Below are positions 22,070 to 33,269 of a stretch of DNA of 64,000 bases, piece by piece. The DNA comes from Epiperipatus broadwayi. Its lineage: Eukaryota > Onychophora > Udeonychophora > Euonychophora > Peripatidae. Position 1 is the stretch's first letter. The number at the start of each line of letters is the position of its first letter. The stretch is from assembly GCA_028023455.1 (NCBI GenBank), contig JAQFVV010012400.1:18439990-18503989 (forward strand), written 5' to 3'. The notes under the pieces are model-generated. The model worked only from the letters and a program-made list of their open reading frames with translations, searched no databases and was not told the origin of the DNA. A program made the translations under genes and the position numbers.

Positions 22070-25000
22070 AATCGTTTATGGAAAACTTGTTGGTATTACA
22101 TCAAGTGCAGTTATACAGAATTTTAACCATGAGTGAGGCACATACAATTTTGAAATTTAGTCAGTGTTCTTGCAGTAGATAGTGTTGACCAAAGTTGTCT
22201 ATCGGGATAATTAATTTTTTAGATCTTTGTATGACAAACCAATTAGAGTATTAATATTATAATTGTCCAGTAAATCAGCAGTCAATGGCAGATCAGTGAA
22301 AAGTGGCGATTTGCATATGGAGTAATAGCAAGGAGAAGTGAGGTGGAGGAGTTGTCCTTAAAAGGGATTAGTAGTGGTAACTATGTACATCTTAGCTCTA
22401 ATGTAGGAGGTGAATGATTGAGGAGCTATTAGGTTAAGCCCACCCTTGCAAATTGGAAAACAGGTATTTTCTATTGATAGAAGTGCGATGTTGATCCCCA
22501 TATATATTTTTTGCTATACTCATGAAATATTTAATAGTTTTTTTGAAGATGCATCCAAGGGCTGTAATAGGCAAGAATACCTCCTAGAATGGCATTGATG
22601 ATACGAACTTTCATTATAGGGTACAGTAATCTTGAGTTGAAGCACTTTATTTTTTATTAAATTTGTCCATGACAAGAAGATTTAAGTGATGACTTAGTTG
22701 TGTTTTTGAGAGATTAATAGGTATGCCAAGAAATGAAGAAAATGAACCTGTAAAGTGTGAGGAAGACTGCGACCGGTAGCAATTTGCCATAAGGATGATT
22801 TGTTTATTTGTATTGTGGATCGTAGTTCAAAAAGTTTATAAGTGCGTTTGCTCAAGTCCAAACTTCCTGTAACACGCCTGTCCTTATCAGGGTCATATGG
22901 GCGGCTCTCCGGGTCCATTAGTTTTATTTGATAGTTTTTTAGCTTAGTTGTGTCTTCACTGCCCTCTTTTTGTGTTTATTGTTGGTTTTGCTTTTTTTCC
23001 TTTAAGGGAATGTGTAGTATTTACTTTAGTATTCTCGCCCAAGGTATGTCTCTTTGGTTGTTTTATTTTTATCGATGTTGTAGTAGGGGTGTTTCTTAAG
23101 GTGGTTCTGTAGTTTTCTTGTTAGTGTGTATGGTTGTTTTTAGTCTCAAAGTTTTTATGTTTTTACTCTCTTTGAAATACGTAGTTTTTTAAGGAAAGGG
23201 TCCAAAGTACGGGTTTCTTTTGATAGAGATGGTTGATTTGATTTATTGTGGTTTTGTTAGTGTAGTTTGGTAATTTCGCCTATAAACTTTTCTGTATATA
23301 ACTGGTTAATTTGTTTTCCTGGTTATAGTAAGTCTTGCCTCCGTTTAGTTTAAGGGTTGTTTTTCTTCGTTGTTTTATAAGGTTATTAGGTTTAGTGTGT
23401 AGGGCAACTTTTAGTTTTGATTGGCTTTCATTTTCTCTATGTGGTGGTGCTACTATTAATATATTCGAATCATCTATGTAGTTTGTTGTCTAGGGTTGTT
23501 TCATATGAGAATATATATAGTTTGCTTTATGTGGTTGAAGTGTTACCAGTGGGTCAAAAGCTGCGTTAGATAATGAGCTTTAGTTTATAGAGCAAAGTCT
23601 ATGGGGTTGCATTATTTTGGAATGGTGGCTAATGCAGCACATTGAAGTTTGTTTCAAGAGAGCAAACTGTAGCAGTTAAAGTCACCCACATGATAACTGT
23701 CCGGTTATGAGTATTTGTTATGCCCATAGGGTATAACAACTCCTTTGTCTTTTGACGAAATATTCCTATAATATAGTAAAGTAAGAAAAAAGGAGATATT
23801 ATTGATTATGATAAAAGTATATTTTAAGTTTTGTCTGGAAATTGATTGTTTATTAGAATTGAACCCTTGAGTGGTCTGATGTTTGGTTGATGAAAAATGT
23901 ATTTCTATGCAGGTGTTAATTATGGTTGGATTGGTTACTTTGTAATTTTGTTTCTGTTATGAAAAAATTCGTATGATTATTTAAGAATTGAATCAGTTGT
24001 GAGAGTCTGTTATATGAGTTAATACTGATATTTATTGTGGCATTTTAATGTTAGATGTTCAATGTTTAATGAGTTTGATTTAAGTTTTTGTTTGTGTGTA
24101 GTATCCAATAGATATTTTAATTTTTTTACTATTGTCATTTGTAAGATTGATATAATTTACTATCCTTTTGCTTTACTTTATCTCAGGATAGTTTTTACTT
24201 ACAAAGAGTCTTGCATGTTAAAGATGAACTTTGTCAAATGTTATTCAAATCATTATGGTTCTGTGGATATAATGAAATTGAGTTTTGTGATTGGTAATTA
24301 TGTGTGAATGTGTCGGAAACGTTATTTATACTAAATTCTTGATTAGGGAGAGTTATGGTTGATTCATTATTGGGAAGATTAGGAGTTGAATTGTCTGTAG
24401 TTGATGGGAGAGTGAATTTTTTGAAAAATCCATGATAACTTTTCTTTATCTTTACTACAAAGGTGCCAATCTATCGATTTTGCCAACTTAAAAGTTACAA
24501 TCTTACATTGTGAAGCTATATGCCCTATTCTGGAGCATTTGAAAATAGATGTTGATGACCTTTAATACTAATTGTGATGGGGATAGATCTCATATAAATT
24601 CTATGTGGAAGTTCATCTGGTTTATGATTAGGTTTCATTTTTAGTGTAATTTTCCAGCAATTTGTTGGAATCTCAAATTTTATATTTGGTGTGAGCTCTC
24701 TTGAGATATTTATTATCTGTGCAATTTCTGATATGTTTTTTTGTAGCACAACATCTGTAAAGTCTGGAGATGCATGCATGATGCGACCATAAACTATTGG
24801 ATTAGGGTCTTTGGTGACGTAATATTTTTTTTTTAAATTTAAATGTGTTACGGATTTTTCTGCTTCTTCGCGTTGTTGTTTTGAAAAGTATTCTAAGCAT
24901 ATAAAAGATCTAGCTGGGAAAGTTGCTGTCGATTTTATATTTTTTATCATGTTATACTTTTGCAGTTCCTCTAGATAATCAGGTAGAGAAGGATGAGATA

Positions 25001-25079
25001 AAATTGGTTCATTGCCTGCTGGATCGTAGTTTTCTATTATACTAATAAATACAACTGAACAAAACTTTTTAAAAAACAC
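22070..25079 (-). mobile_element. Degenerate LINE-like retroelement on the minus strand
   Basis: The + strand is unusually G+T-rich here, so the minus strand is A+C-rich, unlike the flanks. The minus strand carries a 184-codon gag/ORF1-like frame (24525-25079). Downstream, near 23705-23660, is YHVGDFNCYS, whose G-D-F-N resembles the AP-endonuclease motif. Further downstream, a short open frame (22694-22918) and broken frames continue to about 22070. The order ORF1 then endonuclease fits a LINE. No RT catalytic box was confirmed by eye, so the assignment beyond ORF1 is an inference. Confidence 0.4.
24525..25079 (-). CDS. 184-residue open frame, possibly a retroelement ORF1/gag-like protein
   Basis: The longest intact frame outside the RTE copies. 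Features: FFKKFCSVVFISIIENYDPA at the N-terminus, a Lys-rich middle (KQQREEAEKSVTHLNLKKKY), then VYGRIMHASPDFTDVVLQKN…INISREL and CWKITLKMKPNHKPDELPHR, ending IYMRSIPITISIKGHQHLFS. The spacing 'G-x-I-x-x-x-x-x-x-x-T-x-x-x-L-x-x-x-I…V/I-x-x-S-R…P…I-x-L-x-F…L-P-x-x-I-x-x' resembles the region just before the zinc knuckles in LINE ORF1 proteins. The knuckles themselves are not present before the stop. It lies 100 bases upstream of exon 2 on the opposite strand, so it is intronic with respect to the host gene. Product unproven. Confidence 0.45.
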   Translation of the reverse strand: MFFKKFCSVVFISIIENYDPAGNEPILSHPSLPDYLEELQKYNMIKNIKSTATFPARSFICLEYFSKQQREEAEKSVTHLNLKKKYYVTKDPNPIVYGRIMHASPDFTDVVLQKNISEIAQIINISRELTPNIKFEIPTNCWKITLKMKPNHKPDELPHRIYMRSIPITISIKGHQHLFSNAPE

Positions 25080-25183
25080 TTAATAAATTATTATCCATAT
25101 TTCATTTATGTTAAACAATTATGCTTTCACTCACTTAAACATCATTTGAATATTTTTTTTGTTTATTTATTGTTTATTTTTAG

Positions 25184-25267
25184 GGTAAACAAGTATTTGT
25201 TAAATATTTGGGACAAAATAATTTGGACAAACTGAAAGATAAAAGTTTAATCATAGAACTGAGTTAT
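25184..25267 (+). CDS. Exon 2: kinase-homology domain, lysine strand and helix C
   Basis: TTTTTAG acceptor and GTAAGT donor enclose 84 bases (28 codons, phase 0 at both ends). The peptide begins GKQVFVKYLGQ. Lys7 sits where kinases have the beta-3 lysine (family pattern G-x-x-V-x-V/I-K). Glu25 in IIELSY fits the helix-C glutamate. The joint with the next exon (…IIELSY/IRNLVHEN…) reproduces the guanylate cyclase run 'L-x-x-x-R-x-L-x-H-x-N'. The intron before it is about 24 kb and mostly transposon-derived. The glycine-loop segment is very short or absent if exon 1 joins directly, so a small phase-0 exon could lie undetected in that intron. Confidence 0.82.
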
Positions 25268-25854
25268 GTAAGTATTTTATTTTTAATAGAATATGGTAAA
25301 TTATAAATAGCATTTTATTACAGCAAAAGATTAATACTCTGAATTATATTAATAAAATATAATTTTTCATTTGATGTAAAATCAAATTTACTTCAAAATT
25401 ATGCCAAAACGTCATTTATATTTACAAATGGAATCAAAAGGTTAATAGTAAAGAAAAAAAATCTATTCATAATAGAATATTGAAATGTGTTACTTTGTGT
25501 CCAAAGACTTAACAGAGTACTGAGATAGGTCATAGAGTCATTGTTTAATTTGTGGAATACTCTGATTGAAAGACGGTAATTACTATTAAACATGAAAAAT
25601 ATACATTTTAGGTCTTATTGGCCAAGAAACTTGCAGATTTGATAAAGAAGAAACCATATTTGACTAGTCATCATTTTATGCAGAAATAGAAATTCAATTT
25701 CTCAAATAATTTTTGATTGAAATAAATTGGAAAGGATGTCAAGACAAACTGTCTAAGGAAGGCATTAAAATATGAAAAAATATTAGCTGGTAAACACATT
25801 CACTGTATTTATACAAAAATTAGAATACAAAAATACTCAATGTTTAAGAAAAAT

Positions 25855-25868
25855 GGGGGGGGGGGGGG
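25855..25868 (+). repeat. Poly(G) run of 14
   Basis: Fourteen consecutive G residues in an A/T-rich intron. A similar run of 13 G lies at 31429-31441. Both are conspicuous against the base composition. Confidence 0.97.
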
Positions 25869-26489
25869 TAACAAAAATTAAAATGTGATATCAAAACAAA
25901 ATCAGCATTGAATTTGAAAATAATGTTGAGTCAGTGAATTATTTATTTAATGTGAGAATGTAAGACTAGAGATAATAAAACATAATAGCAAATAGAGAAA
26001 ACCTTTACATTGAATATGTAATATTGCAGGCAGCTCCATATGATGTATCTAATATCCATATATATAAATCCATATTTACATATATAAGTGTATGGTATAT
26101 TATAAAGTTTACAAAAGCTGTGCAAATATATTAAAAATACAATATACTCTTTAAAATTTAATAATGATTCAACTTAACATATAATGGAAATATTTTTTGT
26201 AGTTTTTTAAATTTTAATTACTTTTGGGTTAATTGAGTTATGTATATAGGATATTTTACATATATAAAAAGCTTTGAATTGTACTAATTTGTGTATTCTC
26301 CTAATCTTCCCATTATGTGAATATCATACCAATTAAATTTTAGTTTGTTTATATGCAGTTAAAGAATGTAACAAGCTCGTAGATAAGTCAACTAGTCATT
26401 AAATATCCATTGTAATCAGGTATTTCTGTTGGATGATAAAAAATCTTTATGCAATCTAATTAGGCAGATTAGCAATAATGTACTGATTG

Positions 26490-26800
26490 TATGTGTATAT
26501 ATATATTTAAAGTTGGTCCAAATACTAGAAGATTAATAATTAATGGACAAGATTGTGTTGATAGAATCAATAAATGTAATGTTTTTGTTGTCAATGTGGA
26601 TCTGTTTATATCAGGAAAACTAAATGTGCATTAAAAGAGAGAATTCAGGAGCATGAATTATATTATATAGTAAGTTGAATCATTTTGTGGATAGATGCAA
26701 ATCTATTTTTGCAGAGCATGCAGTGACTTGTAATAGAGATTTCTGCTTTGATAATACTTTTGTTTTACATGTGGAAAATGACTTGAAGAATAATTAGTCA
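26490..26800 (+). mobile_element. Penelope-like GIY-YIG endonuclease relic
   Basis: In one frame at 26580-26655: CFCCQCGSVYIRKTKCALKE, then RIQEHE. This matches the Penelope nuclease 'C-x-x-C-G-x-x-Y-I-G-x-T-x-x-x-L-x-x-R-I-x-E-H', with the Gly of Y-I-G-x-T replaced by Arg. After a frameshift come FVDRCKSIFAEHAVTCNRDF…DNTFVLHVEN, resembling 'S-x-x-A-E-H-x-x-x-x-x-H-x-x-x-F-x-x-x-x-I'. The zinc-like Cys residues before GSVYI are retained. Preceding RT sequence is not recognisable. Confidence 0.65.
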
Positions 26801-27200
26801 TATTTTATAAATATTACAATGTGTTGAATTGTGTGAGTATTCGTAATTTATGAAAAGTTGGCCATTCATGTGGGAACATTATTGTTATGTGATTTTAATG
26901 AGATTTAAATTTTAAAGATTAACCGTTATTCAAGATCGTGAAAAATAGCATGGCTATGGTGAAAATTTTTTTTATTTTATATAAGCGTATTGAATTTATA
27001 TTTATTCTAAAATATTTTGATTAATATATATATATGATTAATTTTAAAATCCAACTCTCTTTTGATGAAGAAAATGTGATATACCTTGAGTACTGAATAC
27101 ATGATTTATTTGTACATTTATACTACATTTTATTTAATGAGTTTTTAATAATTAATTTACATTAATTACAAATAATATAGTACCTATTATTTTTTATTAG

Positions 27201-27305
27201 ATAAGAAATTTGGTACATGAAAATGTAAATACACTCATCGGCATAACGTCTCAAAGTAGCAACCTGTATATTATTACTGAATACTGTCATAAAGGCAGCT
27301 TGTAT
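27201..27305 (+). CDS. Exon 3: kinase-homology domain, beta-4/beta-5 and hinge
   Basis: Acceptor TTTTTATTAG and donor GTAAGT flank 105 bases (35 codons, phase 0 on both sides). The peptide runs IRNLVHENVNTLIGITSQ…IITEYCHKGSLY. It contains the 'H-E/D-N-V/I' turn after helix C and the hinge motif 'I-x-T-E-Y-C-x-x-G-S-L', which is nearly invariant in membrane guanylate cyclases (natriuretic-peptide receptor and retinal types). The neighbouring exons are 1.9 kb upstream and 4.7 kb downstream, so this is the most compact part of the gene here. Coding constraint is obvious against the A/T-rich intron background. Confidence 0.93.
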
Positions 27306-28300
27306 GTAAGTAGTAAAATATGTATTATTTTTGTTTTATTATTTATTATTTTCAGAAAATTCTATTATTTTTGTACTTAATACTTCAGGGCTTCTGGAGG
27401 TTATCAAGAGCTATGAAAGGAAAGCAAAAATATAGAGTTAAAGGTAAATGTTTAAAAATATCTGCTGTTATGCCCAATGCCTTTTCAAAAAAAAAAACTA
27501 AAGACTAAGCTGAAGTTTTGACCCAGAGAACAAAAAGAGTAATATGCACAGGGGGAGGGGGAGGTGTAACCAGAATTTTGTACAAAAAAATTGTATATTT
27601 ATTTTTAGATTTTGTAAATTGAATCATTTTAAAAAGTATAGTCTATTTAATGCAATGGTCTAAATCAGTTTGTCATTTTTGATGCATTTTAATGTTTCTG
27701 CCATTTTTTTATCCCCAGTTCTAAGATATCAAAAAAATTGAGGCATTTTTTCATTCAAGAGATTCTAAAAAAATTACACAAAATGAGATTGAGTGAGTAC
27801 AACTGATAGATAAATTGGGTCATACTGAATTTAATTTAAAACTGTTTCACTTTGAGAGATGATTCTGTTGGGGTGAAGTTTGCACTCTTTTCTATGCACA
27901 AAATGGGGTGTTTACATTTTACCACATCATGTAAGTGTTTCAGAACTTTTCAGACAAAATGTCTGACTATTATGAACTAAATCTGAGATAAAAATGTCAT
28001 TTCCATTTTTTAAAAATCAGTGTTAATTCAACATTTTGGCCATTATAAAAAAAATTGACAAAAATGTAAAATCCACTTTACAAAACAATGTGTTACATGG
28101 CCACATGGTTTCATGCGATGATGTCATTTGGCAGATTAACACAGAAGGGTAACTGTAAGATGAACATAACAGCAAAAGTATATTACTACAAGAAGTGCAC
28201 ATACCAGAGAATGATTCTGGTTAATTTTGGGTCCAATCATATGTTAATCTTAATAATAAGATATTAAAGGGGTAAAATACATGGGCAAAAAACAAAAAAG
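27306..28300. other. Intron sequence, nothing recognised
   Basis: Contains a G-rich patch (GGGGGAGGGGGAGG, 27551-27564) and no coding likeness. The later intron stretch 28580-29555 and the segment 31020-31960, which leads to exon 4, are also plain A/T-rich sequence. Confidence 0.6.
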
Positions 28301-28309
28301 TATCCAAGA

Positions 28310-28575
28310 CATCATTGAAGCAATTAAAAGGCTGAAATGGGATAAAGATATCACCACAAAAAAATAATGATAGATTAACAAAGGAAGTCTTTAAGTGGAT
28401 TGCAAGAGATAACAAAAGACTCAGAAAGAGATATGTAATATGGATGGAAGAGATAGGCAAGTTTACCTGAGTGATATAAACAATAAAAATATGTTTTAGA
28501 GAAATTGGATTAAGTTTAAAGAGATCTTCACCTTGTAATGTATTTATAATAGTTGAAAATAGTGATATAAGATGT
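28310..28575 (+). mobile_element. RTE 3' remnant (copy C)
   Basis: CATTGAAGCAATTAAAAGGCTGAAATGGGATAAAGATATCAC…AAGTCTTTAAGTGGATTGCAAGAGATAACAAAAGACTCAGAAAGAGATATGTAATATGGATGGAAGAGATA…GGATTAAGTTTAAAGAGATCTTCACCTTGTAATGTATTTATAATAGTTGAAAATAGTGATATAAGATG parallels the last 260 bases of copy A. Heavily substituted, so one of the older copies. Confidence 0.75.
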
Positions 28576-29559
28576 TCACAGATTTGATTATATTAATTTT
28601 AGTATCAGTGCCCTTTAATTCTGATGTAAATATTTTATATAATCTATAAAGAATGAAGTATTTGATGTGAGATAAGATATATAAATTGAGGAAGTAAAAT
28701 AAAAGACAAATATTGATATTTACTTTAGGCTCTAACTTGTAAATACTGCTGTTTCTTTTATTGAACTACATTTTGCAATCCACTAGTATTTTTTAATCAA
28801 ACTGGAAGTGTTACATATGTGTAAATGAAATCTGAATAGTGCTCATTAATCTCACTTTAAATTTATAACTTAAAAATTTTAAGATCTCAAGGTTTGAACC
28901 TAGCCAAATTCCTTTTTTTGCTACTGCATAGTTCAGAAACTTTCTTAGCAAATACATATTTTAGTTACCTTGCTACTTAGTTGACTACAAGCAATTTCTT
29001 AATTTTTAACAGATGAATGGTATAGACCAAATCAAATTTCACATGACTTAAGTAGCTGTCTTTTCTGTATAACACAATATTCATTTAGTTTCACACTTTA
29101 TCAATTGTTATCTAGCATTAATTTAGTCTCAAAAACATTTTGTTGAAGTTTCTGCATCAACAGCCAGTAATTCAGTAATGAAAATTTGTAAGTTTACTAC
29201 ATGATGTCCATGATATATGTGAAATATTTTTACCATTTACAATCTTATTAAAACTTTTAATTTTATATATTCTTGTTAAATTATATGTGCTGTTTTATAT
29301 CCAAGACCTAGATTTTAAATATGGACAAGTTTGAAGATTTTTATAATTAGATGAGGTTTCTCAAACAAGATTAAGATTTTTTTCGGACAATAAATTATAT
29401 TTAAAAGTCTCCTATAAATTGATAAAAAAAAATAGATCACTGATAAGAAGATGTTTTACATACAGATTCTGGGTTGATATTAATCTTTATCTTTTGATAA
29501 AGGGGAATTAAGATTGATGAAAAAATATTTTCCACTAATAAGTCTTGATTCGTATAAAA

Positions 29560-29625
29560 TTAATGTGATGTGACTTCTCCTTAAACGGAGTCAGGAATCT
29601 TTCAGCAATTATACCATCTAAAACT
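29560..29625 (-). mobile_element. LINE 3'-terminal scrap
   Basis: TAATGTGATGTGACTTCTCCTTAAACGGAGTCAGGAATCTTTCAGCAATTATACC matches the minus-strand LINE 3' end at 36345-36410 (TGATGTGATGCACTATGACTTCTTTTTATAAGGAGTCAGGAATCTCTCAGCAACTATGCC). Only the terminal 60 bases are present. Confidence 0.65.
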
Positions 29626-30090
29626 CATTATTTAAACATTGATTATATAATTATATTTGAATAACTGCCTAATGAAAAATAGTTAATTGGCTTTTAGTAT
29701 GATTGATGTGAGAGGCATCTAACTTCAGTCAAATAAAAACCATATTAAAAAAGTTTATCCATTATTTAATGCTATCTTGTATTTATTGATTAATGCAATG
29801 CTGATATAACTGGCTAAGAATTGCGAAAGAATTCAGCATTATTTAACTACAGAAGGTTAATATTCTACTTCATAGTTTGTTATTATGGTTGGCACAATCT
29901 AGGATTTTACTCAAGGATAAGTGAAACTTTGAAACTTAAAAAAAAAAATTTTTAGTTTTTAAACAGATTTATAGTAACTGGTAGCAAACCCAGCTAAACA
30001 TCTAATATTGATCAGTAAATGGGTATTTAAGTATTCTAGAGAATAAAACAAGGATAAAAAAAACCATAAAATATCATTACTTAGCATATG

Positions 30091-30165
30091 CTGTGTGTTT
30101 TAGTGGAGTAGTAGCATGTCAAACTTTGCAATGTGTGATCTTGGGATTGATTCTGATATTGGCAC
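30091..30165 (+). other. tRNA-like remnant (possible SINE head)
   Basis: TTTTAGTGGAGTAGTAGCATGTCAAACTTTGCAATGTGTGATCTTGGGATTGATTCTGATATT has an A-box-like start, a possible anticodon stem, and a B-box-like GGGATTGATTC in tRNA spacing. The acceptor stem is not convincing. Probably an old SINE or tRNA pseudogene. Confidence 0.4.
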
Positions 30166-30293
30166 TTCTGGCGATCGGAAATTTTGTAAACTTTCAAGCA
30201 ATAAAGCTATTTAAATATATATACACTTAGGATCTAACTAGACATGTGAGTTGTATCTTTTTAATCTTAATTTGTTCCTTTATTGCATTGCCT

Positions 30294-31014
30294 TAATTAA
30301 TTAATTAATCCGTTTTTTATAAAATCTTTATTTTTGTACAATGCTTACATATCACCCATCAACATCGACAGTTTCGATTGTCCTTGCAATCTTCTTCAGA
30401 ACTATAAAATATATACACATAAATATAAATCACACTACTATATACAAATTATATAAACCTTATAAAATCCATACATATATATATTCATAAAAATACACAA
30501 ACATACCTATAACTTGTATATCCCCTCAAATATATGAATACTAATAAAATAATTTAAACCTTCTAACACCTTAATTTTAATCTTTTCCCTTTTCTTTTTT
30601 ATTAAAATTCTTTAAATTTTTTTATACATTTAATATACCTATTTATTTTTTATTCATTAATATTATTATTATTTTATTTATTTATTTATTTATTTTTTCA
30701 TATATATTTTTTATTTTTATTATATTTTCATGCTATTATTTTATATCCTTCAAATATACTTATTTCAATTATTATTATTATTTTTATTTTTATTTTATAT
30801 ATATATGTATTTTATTTTATATATATATATGGATTTTATAAGGTTTATCTAATTTGTATATAATTTATATATAGTTGTGTGATTTATATTTATGTGTATA
30901 TATTTTATAGTTCTGAAGAAGATTGCAGGGGTAATCGAAACTGTCGATGTTGATGGGTGTTATGTAAGCATTGTACAAAAAATAAAGATTTTATAAAAAA
31001 CGGATTAATTAATT
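30294..31014. mobile_element. Fold-back element with ~190-bp inverted termini
   Basis: Left arm (about 30294-30482) TTAATTAATTAATCCGTTTTTTATAAAATC…GTACAATGCTTACAT…CACCCATCAACATCGACAGTTTCGATTGTCC…CAATCTTCTTCAGAACTATAAAATATAT…CCTTATAAAATCCAT is mirrored by the right arm (about 30831-31014) ATGGATTTTATAAGG…TATATTTTATAGTTCTGAAGAAGATTG…AATCGAAACTGTCGATGTTGATGGGTG…ATGTAAGCATTGTAC…GATTTTATAAAAAACGGATTAATTAATT, with few mismatches. The centre is T/A-rich without coding. TTGTATCTTTTTAAT occurs on both flanks (30251 and 31014), close to the ends. Confidence 0.85.
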
Positions 31015-31967
31015 GTATCTTTTTAATAAATTGTTTATATTAGGCCTCAGAAAACAGCTCGCAAGCTATATGTGGTTCTTTGATAACCAATTTTGTTACT
31101 CTTTTTATCATGATAACCATAAACACATTTTTTATTTCCTCTTGTAATTTATAAATAAATATTTTGATGACTTTATGAGGGGGAAATGTGCTTTACGACG
31201 TTGTTTCTTGAATGTGATGAATATTTAAATATTAAAAATTTGTGAATAAATCAAACTGTCAAAGCAAATTTTTGTTTTTGTTTTGTTTGTTTATTTTGAA
31301 GAGAACTATTTTCGTTAGGATGTATACAGATTCTATTACTAAAATAAATGTTCAAATATATCCACAGCCATTCAGAAATTCATAATTTTTATGAATCTAT
31401 TCTTCATCTCTTCCCTTGCTCTTTTAGTGGGGGGGGGGGGGTAAACAAAATGGCTCATGTTAAAAAGTTTGCCGTACCCTGATTTATATATATGCATGCG
31501 GGACAAATTATTATCCTGCAATGTAATAATGAGTTCATCTGATGAGTAATTAAAGTCTATTTTTAACTTGACTTACTAAAACAAGCATTTGCATTTATGC
31601 ATTTTTTTTTTTTCAAATTGCTTTTGTTAATCGGTTTTAAAATATTTTTAATAAATAAATAATTTTTCGATATAATTGTTCCGTCTAGTTTTTATAATAA
31701 CATTAATAAATGATATACAGTAGATTACTTTTGTGAATATAATGTTATTTATGATTGTCGTTTTGCATGTTAGATTTACAAAAAGACAAAAAAACTTAAG
31801 TATTTATTCCATTTGATATCTGTTACTGTTTACATGCACATTTATAAACTGATGTCTTTTATTTTATATGAATAACATTTGCTTTGATATTAACAATTAT
31901 AGTTATATAATCACGTTAAAAATTTACTTATTTGTTTTATTAATTAATTAAATTGTTTGATTTTAAG

Positions 31968-32039
31968 GATTTATTAATGGATGATGAATTTGACTTAGAC
32001 TGGGTCTTCCGATTTTCATTTATAAAGGATTTGATAGAA
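31968..32039 (+). CDS. Exon 4: kinase-homology domain, helix D/E
   Basis: Acceptor TTTTAAG and donor GTAAGA enclose 72 bases (24 codons, phase 0 at both ends). The peptide DLLMDDEFDLDWVFRFSFIK matches the guanylate cyclase run 'D-x-L-x-x-x-x-I-x-L-D-W-x-F-x-x-S-x-x-x-D-I' that follows the GSL hinge, and ends DLIE. The Leu-Asp-Trp-x-Phe core is characteristic of this family. An RTE retrotransposon 3' fragment begins only about 60 bases downstream of the donor site, so the intron tolerates insertions very close to the exon. Confidence 0.92.
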
Positions 32040-32098
32040 GTAAGATTACGTATATATGCTCACATACACACACATTATATATATATTATACACAATAT

Positions 32099-32385
32099 AT
32101 GAGTAAGCGAACAAACAGTTGTTATTGATCTCATTGAAAAAATTAAAAGACTGAAGTGGAATTGGGCTGGACATATTGCTAGAAGAGATGATAATAGATG
32201 AACAATTGAAATCTTAAACTGGATTCCAAGAGATTGTAAAAAATCCAGAAAAAGACTACATGTGAGATGGATGAAATAAGAAAATGTGCAGGGGTAGGGT
32301 GGAGAAGAGAAGCTAAAGATCGGAGATGTTTTGAACTTGGAGTGACCTTCATTCTGCAGTGGATTGATAATGGTTGATGATGTTG
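32099..32385 (+). mobile_element. RTE 3' fragment (copy D)
   Basis: GAGTAAGCGAACAAACAGTTGTTATTGATCTCATTGAAAAAATTAAAAGACTGAAGTGGAATTGGGCTGGACATATTGCTAGAAGAG…GGATTCCAAGAGATTGTAAAAAATCCAGAAAAAGACTACATGTGAGATGGATG…CTTCATTCTGCAGTGGATTGATAATGGTTGATGATGTTGATGACAC. The match to copy A is close. It is 5' truncated and begins about 60 bases after the exon 4 donor. An in-frame TGA replaces a Trp codon. Confidence 0.88.
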
Positions 32386-33269
32386 ATGACACACACATTA
32401 TACATAGCAAATGTCATAACTCTATTCTCATAAAAAATTTAAATGAAATCAAATATTCAAACAATTATTGAACTCAAGAGCCAGTTATTTCAAACAATAT
32501 AAAAAGAACTTTTCTTTAGAACAATTGAATAATAATGTCATGCTCAACCCATTATTTTGATATCTGAATATCGCTTGATCTCCAAAATAATTCATCGTAA
32601 AATTTATTTTTATTTTTACAATTTAGTTTGGGCTACGAAGTATATTTACATATTAGTAAAATGAGTGAAATAATAAGGATCATTTATAAATTTGGGATTC
32701 TCCGATTGAATTTTTTTTTTTTTTTGTTAGTTAAAAACTTATTCACAAAATTGAAAATAATTATCTGTAACATGACCATATTGTTCTTGGACAAATGATA
32801 TATATATATAGTTGGAAATTCAAATTTGAAATATAACCTGTTTAGTAGTCATTTGGTTTTAAACACAGTTTTTTTGAGAGTATAAGAAAAAACTTTATAA
32901 AATTAGAAAAATAGATTATTGTTCTCTTAGTTTCTTCTTATAAATCAAAAAAACTCTTTTTGAAATCAACAAAATTAAAATTCAGATTATCTAGCCTATA
33001 TTAATTTATAATTATATATGTATTAAATCATCCCACATGATTAAAAAATTCAGAACTGCCCTCTAAGAAATAAATATATAAGTATATTAAAGTCCATATT
33101 TCAAAATAACCATGCGGGGTGATTTAATATTTGGATATTTATTTCAGTTTAGCATTATGCACTGGGATTATATATAAGGCAAAACAGACTTTAAATGGAT
33201 TAGATCTCTCTAACAGCTTCTCATTGAGAAATAATAGGGAAAAGGGGAAGTCATCAGGTTTTCCAATTG

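Noticed and set aside
24035-24307. 90-codon + strand frame
   Set aside because: Cys/Phe-rich peptide antisense to the minus-strand retroelement relic; no likeness to a protein family.
25611-25690. Possible extra exon after exon 2 (acceptor-like TTTTAG then open codons)
   Set aside because: Exon 2 joins exon 3 in phase with continuous family motifs; this segment adds no matching residues and lacks a donor before its stop.
31540-31565. CTGATGAG string as a hammerhead ribozyme core
   Set aside because: No downstream GAAA with pairing stems within a plausible distance.
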